From Gammaproteobacteria bacterium (GTDB lineage Bacteria; Pseudomonadota; Gammaproteobacteria; Eutrophobiales; Eutrophobiaceae): DNA of 64,000 nt. Location: positions 16,926 through 80,925 of the forward strand of contig JAJDUB010000051.1 in NCBI GenBank assembly GCA_022826885.1, given 5' to 3'. The translations under genes were made by a program, and so were the position numbers. Position 1 is the first letter of the stretch. Every line of letters starts with the position of its first letter. Positions 44,224 to 50,664 of this stretch are shown here, in pieces. The notes under the pieces were generated by a model. The model ran no database searches. It was not told the DNA's origin and saw only the letters and a program-made list of their open reading frames with translations.

Positions 44224-44250
44224 CGACATTTATTATACTCTATGCGACAT
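44224..44250 (-). promoter_or_regulatory. TGTCG-N16-TGTCG direct repeat, site B
   Basis: Minus-strand ATGTCGCAT...ATGTCG with half-site starts 21 bp apart, 70 bp before the TonB receptor 2 ATG and pointing toward it. The first nine bases (ATGTCGCAT) are identical to site A. A -10-like TATAAT (44232-44237, minus strand) lies between the two half-sites. Confidence 0.65.
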
Positions 44251-44273
44251 TGTTGGAAATTTGAGACGCCGGC

Positions 44274-45449
44274 TCACGTGTGACGGAAATTCCCGCCTTT
44301 CCTGCGCAACACCTGGAGACGGCTCTGCAAATCGTCCCGGCAGATGTAGCAGCCCTGTAAATGCCGGTAACCGCTATCCGGGTCGAATTCGCTGCGCGCA
44401 TGCATGATGCGATGGTTGTCGAATACCTGGCAATCGCCTTTGTTGAGGCGGAACCGGTATTGCATCTCCGCGCTGGTGACGATGCCGAGAAACGCCCGGT
44501 GCGCACGGTAGAACTGTGCCTGCAACGCCGGTTCGATATCCACCGGTCCCAGCAGCGCCGGATGCAGCCGTGTGCCGATGATGTTGCCGTCTTCATCGGT
44601 TTCTATCACGCAGCCGCGATTCACGATATGCCGGTCTTCGGCGACGTAGGTGAACGTGACCTTATGGGTGCTCAGCAGCTTGAAAGCCGCCAAGTCCGCC
44701 TGTTGCAGTTTCCTGGCCGAAGCGATGGAATCGACCATGATGCTGTCCCCGCCCTGCGCGTCGTTCCGCAGGCAATGCAGGAACTGGACGCCCGGCAGAT
44801 GCGTACGGCTGGGGAGGTCGTTGTGCGGGTACAGCGCCCGCGGCGTATAGGCCAGGTTTTCCGGGTTCGGTTTCGATTCCACATCGAACCAGCGGCCGAA
44901 GTGGGATTCCTCGATGAAGGCGATGCGTTCGGCCAGCCTGATCACGGCAAGATGCTCGGACGGCACGCCGGTGACCAGGGCTACGCCCGTATCATCGATA
45001 TACTCCAGCATTTCCAGCAGGGCGTCGTCGCCGGCCATCACGCCGGCAAAGCCGACGGACACGCGCGTGATGTCGAACTCCGCGGCGCTCCAGGCCGTGC
45101 AACGTTGCTTGCGCGCCAGGCGCGCCTCCCGTTCGCTGCGGTGGCGGTGCAGCCAGTCCCAGCTATAGAAGGTTCCGTCACAGGCGGCGCTGTGATCGGG
45201 CCAGGTGAGATGCAGCCCGCGGGCGTCGCTGCTGACCTTATCGGGAGTGATATCCAGGGGAATCGCCATGAAATCGGCGATACGCTCCCAGGCATCCTGG
45301 TGCGTGCATTGCGGGCAGTGGCAGTTTTCCCGCAGCCAATAGTACAGGTAGCGGCTGCAGTCGCCACCCGGCCAGGCGATCACCAGGCCGTCCGCCTGCG
45401 GTTTAACCGAGGGCACCTGCTCCCGGATGTCCTGAGATGTCATTGCCAT
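44274..45449 (-). CDS. Gamma-butyrobetaine dioxygenase / TmpA-like Fe(II)/2OG oxygenase
   Basis: This is a 391-residue protein. The N-terminal zinc domain (DUF971/GBBH-like) has C43, C45, C48 (ENCHCPQC) and H86, the same spacing as the zinc site of human BBOX1. The TauD-type catalytic domain has the H209-x-D211 iron motif (PHND) and the distal His H350 in DNHRIMHAR. BBOX hydroxylates gamma-butyrobetaine to L-carnitine; the close relative TmpA hydroxylates 2-trimethylammonioethylphosphonate, and TMLH acts on trimethyllysine. These cannot be separated by eye. Carnitine genes favour BBOX; the PhnZ/TmpB-like gene at 36.5 kb keeps TmpA open. Confidence 0.82.
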   Translation of the reverse strand: MAMTSQDIREQVPSVKPQADGLVIAWPGGDCSRYLYYWLRENCHCPQCTHQDAWERIADFMAIPLDITPDKVSSDARGLHLTWPDHSAACDGTFYSWDWLHRHRSEREARLARKQRCTAWSAAEFDITRVSVGFAGVMAGDDALLEMLEYIDDTGVALVTGVPSEHLAVIRLAERIAFIEESHFGRWFDVESKPNPENLAYTPRALYPHNDLPSRTHLPGVQFLHCLRNDAQGGDSIMVDSIASARKLQQADLAAFKLLSTHKVTFTYVAEDRHIVNRGCVIETDEDGNIIGTRLHPALLGPVDIEPALQAQFYRAHRAFLGIVTSAEMQYRFRLNKGDCQVFDNHRIMHARSEFDPDSGYRHLQGCYICRDDLQSRLQVLRRKGGNFRHT

Positions 45450-45533
45450 GGCGTTGCCTCAAACGGTTGGTTTCAGGAACGATGCTGATAATAGCGGACA
45501 AATATGCTCCCGGTTACAAATAAATTAACCAAT

Positions 45534-45560
45534 ATGTCGCATTTGGATGCAACAATGTCG
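45534..45560 (+). promoter_or_regulatory. TGTCG-N16-TGTCG direct repeat, site A
   Basis: ATGTCGCAT at 45534 and ATGTCG at 45555, starts 21 bp apart. It lies in the divergent region between the BBOX/TmpA-like gene (starts at 45449) and the corrinoid-protein gene (starts at 45627). It points toward the latter, ending 66 bp before its ATG, and could serve both. Confidence 0.65.
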
Positions 45561-45626
45561 TGCTTTCATATACACGAAATTGCGGTCTAATTCAGACTTC
45601 CGCGAAATTTCCGGCGTCCGGGAGAC

Positions 45627-46364
45627 ATGACAGTGACGATTCAAGAAGCGGCGGTAGACAACTGGGTTGAGGACCAGGAAGAAGAACTGGTCCTGTCGGA
45701 ACTCGACGATTCCGAGTTGGTGGAGCAGATGCACGACGACCTGTACGACGGCCTCCGGGACGAGATCGTCGAAGGCACGGAGCTGCTGCTGGACCGGGGC
45801 TGGGCCGCAGACAAGGTGTTGAACGAAGCCCTGGTCGGCGGCATGCAGATAGTCGGGATCGATTTCCGCGACGGCATCCTGTTCGTGCCGGAGGTGCTGC
45901 TGGCGGCCAACGCCATGAAGGGCGGCATGGAGGTGTTGCGCCCGTTGCTGGCGGAAACCGGGGCCAAGCCCATCGGCAAGATGGTGATCGGCACAGTCAA
46001 GGGTGATATCCACGACATCGGCAAGAACCTGGTGGGCATGATGATGGAAGGAGCCGGTTTCGAGGTTATCAACATCGGCATCAACAACAGTGTCGAGGAC
46101 TATTTTGCCGCACTGGAGCAGCACAGACCGGATATTCTCGGCATGTCGGCCCTGCTTACCACTACCATGCCCTACATGAAGGTCGTCATTGACGAGTTGG
46201 TGTCGCAGGGCATCCGCAACGACTATATCGTCATGGTTGGCGGGGCTCCGCTGAACGAAGAATTCGGCAGGGCGGTCGGCGCAGATGCGTACTGCCGTGA
46301 TGCGGCTGAAGCCGCGGACACGGGCACGCGCCTGGTGACGACGCGCACAGCCGTCGCTGCGTAA
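45627..46364 (+). CDS. Corrinoid (B12-binding) methyl-carrier protein, MtgC/MttC-like
   Basis: This is a 245-residue protein with a helical cap followed by the Rossmann cobalamin domain. It has the lower-ligand motif G-D-x-H-D-x-G at residues 126-132 (GDIHDIGKN, H129), then LGMSALLTTTM and VMVGGAPLNEEF. It carries a methyl group from the paired MttB-family methyltransferase toward tetrahydrofolate. Compared with typical MttC it has an acidic ~30-residue N-terminal extension. GGGAG precedes the ATG. A repeat separates it from its partner gene. Confidence 0.88.
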   Translation: MTVTIQEAAVDNWVEDQEEELVLSELDDSELVEQMHDDLYDGLRDEIVEGTELLLDRGWAADKVLNEALVGGMQIVGIDFRDGILFVPEVLLAANAMKGGMEVLRPLLAETGAKPIGKMVIGTVKGDIHDIGKNLVGMMMEGAGFEVINIGINNSVEDYFAALEQHRPDILGMSALLTTTMPYMKVVIDELVSQGIRNDYIVMVGGAPLNEEFGRAVGADAYCRDAAEAADTGTRLVTTRTAVAA

Positions 46365-46375
46365 ACTCCGGCACC

Positions 46376-46490
46376 CGTCATTCCAGCGAAGTTTATCCCG
46401 GCGAAAGCCGGGACCAGAATCCAGTGGAATAATGTGTCGCCATAGGCGACACTTTGTAATACTGGATGCCGGGTCAAGCCCGGTATGACG
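46376..46490. repeat. CGTCATTCC-type repeat between corrinoid and methyltransferase genes
   Basis: A composite of CGTCATTCCAGCGAAG, TCCCGGCGAAAGCCGGGA, GTGTCGCCATAGGCGACAC and ATGCCGGGTCAAGCCCGGTAT stems. Same family as 34402 and 37091. It fills the 165-bp gap within the expected operon. Confidence 0.85.
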
Positions 46491-46529
46491 GACAGGGTGA
46501 CCTGTCATTCCAAACGCAGGGGGAAAACG

Positions 46530-48074
46530 ATGGCAAGACAATCCGGTGGCAGAAAGGCGCGCCGGGCGCTACGCAGCGCGCCGTTGGCCGATGCGCTCAA
46601 GCCCGTTCATCCCGGTGAGGCGGGCGGCCGTTACCGGCCGCTGAAAGACGCTGACGTCGCGGCCGTAAACGAAAATATCTTCAGGATCCTGGAGGAAGTC
46701 GGCTTCAGCGAGGCCACGCCGCACTGCATAGAGACCTGTACTGCCGCGGGCGCAGTGCTCGGCAGCGACGGCCGCCTGAGAATGCCGAGATCCGTTGTCG
46801 AAAACGCCATGGCGCTGGCCCGGCGCAACCTGGTGCTGTACGGCCAGGACCCCGGGCACGACCTGGACCTCAGCGGCAGCCGGGTACATTTCTCCACGGC
46901 CGGGGCGGCGGTCATGGTCGCCGACCCGGAAAACAACCTGTACCGCGAGTCGACGGCCCAGGATCTCTACGACATGGCGCGCATCGCCGACACCTGTGAG
47001 CATATACACATGTTCCAGCGTACCTGCGTCTTGCGCGACATTGCCGACAACTACGAGATGGACCTCAATACAGCCTATTGCGTGGTCATGGGCACCGGCA
47101 AGCATGTCGCCTCGAGCTGGACCGAAGCCGCCCACCTGGAAAAGACCCTGGAAATGCTGCACGTCATGGCCGGCGGTGAAGCCGCGTGGCGGGCCAGGCC
47201 GTTTGTCAGCCAGTCCAACTGCTTCGTGGTGCCGCCCATGAAGTTTGCGCAGGAATCGCTGGAATGCCTGCGGGTCGCGGTCCAGGGCGGCATGCCGGTG
47301 CTGCTGCTGTCCGCAGGCCAGGCCGGCGCCACCACGCCTGCATGCCTGGCGGGCGCCGTTTCCCAGGCCTGGGCCGAATGTCTCGGCGGCCTGGTGTACG
47401 TGAACGCCATCGAGCCGGGCGCCCCGGCCATTCTCGGCGCCTGGCCGTTCGTCTCGGACCTGCGCACCGGCGCCATGAGCGGCGGTTCGCCCGAGCAGGG
47501 CCTCCTGTCCGCGGCCTGCGCACAGATGGGCCTTGTCTACGACCTGCCGTTCGGCACCGCCTGCGGCATGACGGATTCAAAATTCCCGGATTTCCAGGCC
47601 GGCGCGGAACGGGCCGGGACAGTCCTGTCCGCGGCGCTGGCGGGCGCCAACCTGGTGTACGAATCGGCAGGCATGTACGCAAGCCTGCTCGGCACCTGTC
47701 CGGAGAGCCTGCTGCTGGACAATGACGTGCTCGGCGCGGCCCTGCGGGTCACGCGCGGCATTGAGGTGAACGCGGAGACCCTGGGTTTTGATGAAATCAA
47801 ACAGGTGTGCACCAGTGGAGTGGGTCATTACCTGGGTTCGGACCGCACCCTGAAGGTTATGCAGAGCGAATATATCTACCCGGATTTCGGCGACCGCACC
47901 AGCCCCACCGTGTGGGAGGAGAGCGGCAAGCCGGTCATGTTGCAGAAGGCCATCGAGAAAAAGCGGGCAATCCTGGCGAGCCATTTCCCGAAGCATATCA
48001 GCGACGAGGCCGACCTGGAGGTCAGGTCGAGGTTTCCGATCTTTCTGTCCCGGGAAGCCATCGGCAGGGCTTGA
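46530..48074 (+). CDS. MttB-family (non-pyrrolysine) quaternary-amine corrinoid methyltransferase
   Basis: This is a 514-residue TIM-barrel methyltransferase of the trimethylamine methyltransferase superfamily. The frame is continuous, with no internal amber codon, so it belongs to the pyrrolysine-lacking branch (MtgB on glycine betaine, MtcB on carnitine, MtpB on proline betaine). It demethylates a quaternary amine onto the corrinoid protein encoded just upstream. Start ATG 46530 follows AGGGGGA; an upstream ATG would start in the repeat. No corrinoid reactivase or methyl-cobamide:folate transferase is in the window. Substrate not resolvable; glycine betaine or carnitine fits. Confidence 0.85.
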   Translation: MARQSGGRKARRALRSAPLADALKPVHPGEAGGRYRPLKDADVAAVNENIFRILEEVGFSEATPHCIETCTAAGAVLGSDGRLRMPRSVVENAMALARRNLVLYGQDPGHDLDLSGSRVHFSTAGAAVMVADPENNLYRESTAQDLYDMARIADTCEHIHMFQRTCVLRDIADNYEMDLNTAYCVVMGTGKHVASSWTEAAHLEKTLEMLHVMAGGEAAWRARPFVSQSNCFVVPPMKFAQESLECLRVAVQGGMPVLLLSAGQAGATTPACLAGAVSQAWAECLGGLVYVNAIEPGAPAILGAWPFVSDLRTGAMSGGSPEQGLLSAACAQMGLVYDLPFGTACGMTDSKFPDFQAGAERAGTVLSAALAGANLVYESAGMYASLLGTCPESLLLDNDVLGAALRVTRGIEVNAETLGFDEIKQVCTSGVGHYLGSDRTLKVMQSEYIYPDFGDRTSPTVWEESGKPVMLQKAIEKKRAILASHFPKHISDEADLEVRSRFPIFLSREAIGRA

Positions 48075-48088
48075 GCTGAATAAATCCA

Positions 48089-48131
48089 GGGGTCAGAGTA
48101 AAAATTCTGGCGAATTTCTTACTCTGACCCC
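48089..48131. repeat. 43-bp REP-like palindrome, copy 5
   Basis: Identical to copy 1 at 4648, followed by an extra half-site TTTTACTCTGACCCC at 48141-48155. It lies between convergent genes. Confidence 0.9.
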
Positions 48132-48198
48132 GCCTGTCATTTTTACTCTGACCCCATCCATCCCGGCCGGTTTGCATGTCCCCGGTTTGCAGGGGTAA

Positions 48199-50664
48199 TC
48201 AGCAACGTATGCGCCTGTTGTCGGGGTCGTACATGGGGCGCAGCGAGGCTTCGGCCGGGACGCGTACGCCCGCCACCTCGATCTCGAAGCCGCCTTCCAG
48301 CAGTTCCCCGATGTCCTGCACCTGCGAGGTATCGACATAGCCGAGGCCGATGCTGCCGCCCAGGGTGTGGCCATAACTGCCGGAGGTGACGTGACCGACA
48401 ATCCGGCCCCGATGCCGGATCGGTTCGTTGTGGTAGAGCAGGGGCTCCGGGTCCAGCAGCCTGAACTGGAGCAGGCGCCTCTGCAGACCCTGTTCGCGCT
48501 GCCTGAGCAACGCGTCGCGGCCGATGAAACCGCCCGGTTTGTCGAACTTCACCGTGAACCCCAGGCCCGCTTCCAGCGGCGTATCCTCGTCGGTGATGTC
48601 GTGGCTCCAGTGCCGGTAGGCCTTCTCGATGCGCAGCGAATCCAGCGCGTGGTAACCGGCATGGGCCAGGCCCAGAGCGTCTCCGGCAGCCGTGATGTCA
48701 TCGTAAACGCCGGCGACGAACTCGGTCGGGATATACAGTTCCCAACCCAGTTCACCGACGAAAGTGATGCGCGAGGCGCGCACCCGGGCATAGCCCAGTT
48801 CAATCTCCCGGCTGTTCGCAAACCCGAACGCCTCGTTCGACAGGTCCTCAGGCGCCAGCGGCTGCAACAGCTTGCGCGCGTTGGGCCCCATCACGGATAT
48901 TACGCCCATGGCTGAGGTCACGTTGGTGAGCACGCAACGGGCGCCGGCAGGGATGTGCCGTTTCAGCCAGTGAAAATCGCGCACTTCCGTGGCCGCGGCC
49001 GTGACGATCAGGAAACTGTCCTCCTCCAGGCGTGTCACCGTCAGGTCCGCCTCTATCCCTCCGTCCTCGTTCAGCCACTGGGTGTAGACGATGCGGCCGG
49101 GCCGTACGTCAACGTCATTGGCGCACACGTAGTTCAGCGCCCGCGCCGCGTCCGGTCCTTCCAGGCGGTACTTGGCGAAGGACGACTGGTCGAACAGGGC
49201 AACGTTTTCGCGCACCGCGCGGTGCTCCGCCGCCGAGTATTCGAACCAGTTCTGGCGCCCGTAGCTGTATTCGTACCGGGCTTCTACGCCCGGCGGCGCG
49301 TACCAGTTCGGCCGCTCCCAGCCGGCAGTCTCGCCGTGGCAGGCGCCGGCGGCCTGCAGGCGCTCGTAGAGCGGCGATTTGCGTACGCCGCGGGCGCTTT
49401 CATACTGGCGGTAGGGGTAGTGCCTGGCATAGAGCAGGCCCAGGCTCTCGGACACGCGCTCGCGCAGGTATTTGCGGTTCCCCTGGAACGGCATGTTGTG
49501 GCGCACGTCCACCTCCCACAGGTCCGCCGGGGGGCGCCCGGTGCGCATCCATTCCGCCACCACCTTGCCTATCCCGCCCGCGGATTGCAGGCCGATGGAA
49601 TTCAGACCTGCAGCAACGAAGCAGTTATCGAACTCCGGCGCCTGGCCCAGGTGGTAACGCACGTCGGGCGTGAAGCTCTCCGGGCCGCAGAAGAACTTCT
49701 GGATGCCGGCCGCTTCCAGGGCCGGCACCCGCGCCATGGCGTCCCGCAGCACCGGTTCGAAGTGGTCGAAATCACCGGCGATCTCGTCGAAACAGAAGTC
49801 CTCGGGAATGCCGTCCATGCCCCAGGGCCGGGCGCGGGGCTCGAACGCGCCCACCAGCAGTTTGCCGGCGTCGTGCTTGTAATAGGTGCAGGTGTCGTAA
49901 TCCCGTATCACCGGCAGATCCTCGTCCAGGCCCGCGACCGATTCGAACAGCGCATAGTAATGCTCGCAGGCGTGCAGCGGCACGTTCACCCCGATGCTTG
50001 CGGCCAGGTCCCGGGTCCACATGCCCGCGCACAGCACCACGTAGTCGGCTTCCATGTCGCCGCGTTCGGTGCCGACACCGGTGACCCGGCCGGCGCCGGT
50101 GCGGATTGACGTGACCTTCACGTTCTGAAAGATGTGGGCGCCGCAGGCCCGCGCGCCCTTCGCCAGGGCCTGGGTAATATCGACTGCGTTGGCGTATCCG
50201 TCGGTAGGAATATGAATGCCCCCGATGACGTCGCCGGTATACAGCAACGGTATGTGCTCGCTGATTTCCTCCGGCGTGACCACGTCCACGCGCAGGCCGA
50301 ACACCTGCGCCATGGACGCGTTGCGTTTCAGTTCCTCGAAGCGCTCCTCAGCAGTGGCGATCGACACAGACCCGCATTGCCGGTAGCCCGTGGCCTGCCC
50401 CGTTTCGGCCTCCAGCCCCTGGTACAGTTCCCTGGTGTAACGGGCCAGCCGGGTCATGTTCATGGAGCCGCGCAACTGCCCGATCAGGCCGGCTGCGTGC
50501 CAGGTGGTCCCCGATGTGAGTTGCTGGCGTTCCAGCAATACGACTTCCATGGACTGGAATTTGGCCAGGTGATAGGCGATGGAACAGCCGATCACGCCGC
50601 CGCCTATGACCACCACTTCGGCTCGTGGGGGGAGTTCCGACCGGCCGGCTCCTGTATCCGGCAT
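48199..50664 (-). CDS. Dimethylglycine/sarcosine-dehydrogenase-like flavoprotein with GcvT domain (paralogue B)
   Basis: This is an 821-residue protein. The N-terminal FAD fold is [17 protein letters not shown], with TSGTTWHAAG containing the covalent-flavin His, and the GcvT half covers about residues 450-815. ATG 50664 shares its A with the upstream stop (TGATG), so it is translationally coupled to paralogue C; the codon before it, GTG 50667, is an alternative. Candidate substrates are dimethylglycine, sarcosine or another N-methyl amine. The pair is preceded by a TGTCG repeat. Confidence 0.85.
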   Translation of the reverse strand: MPDTGAGRSELPPRAEVVVIGGGVIGCSIAYHLAKFQSMEVVLLERQQLTSGTTWHAAGLIGQLRGSMNMTRLARYTRELYQGLEAETGQATGYRQCGSVSIATAEERFEELKRNASMAQVFGLRVDVVTPEEISEHIPLLYTGDVIGGIHIPTDGYANAVDITQALAKGARACGAHIFQNVKVTSIRTGAGRVTGVGTERGDMEADYVVLCAGMWTRDLAASIGVNVPLHACEHYYALFESVAGLDEDLPVIRDYDTCTYYKHDAGKLLVGAFEPRARPWGMDGIPEDFCFDEIAGDFDHFEPVLRDAMARVPALEAAGIQKFFCGPESFTPDVRYHLGQAPEFDNCFVAAGLNSIGLQSAGGIGKVVAEWMRTGRPPADLWEVDVRHNMPFQGNRKYLRERVSESLGLLYARHYPYRQYESARGVRKSPLYERLQAAGACHGETAGWERPNWYAPPGVEARYEYSYGRQNWFEYSAAEHRAVRENVALFDQSSFAKYRLEGPDAARALNYVCANDVDVRPGRIVYTQWLNEDGGIEADLTVTRLEEDSFLIVTAAATEVRDFHWLKRHIPAGARCVLTNVTSAMGVISVMGPNARKLLQPLAPEDLSNEAFGFANSREIELGYARVRASRITFVGELGWELYIPTEFVAGVYDDITAAGDALGLAHAGYHALDSLRIEKAYRHWSHDITDEDTPLEAGLGFTVKFDKPGGFIGRDALLRQREQGLQRRLLQFRLLDPEPLLYHNEPIRHRGRIVGHVTSGSYGHTLGGSIGLGYVDTSQVQDIGELLEGGFEIEVAGVRVPAEASLRPMYDPDNRRIRC

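Noticed and set aside
46530..48074. Pyrrolysine-containing MttB
   Set aside because: The frame has no internal TAG, so this is the non-pyrrolysine branch.
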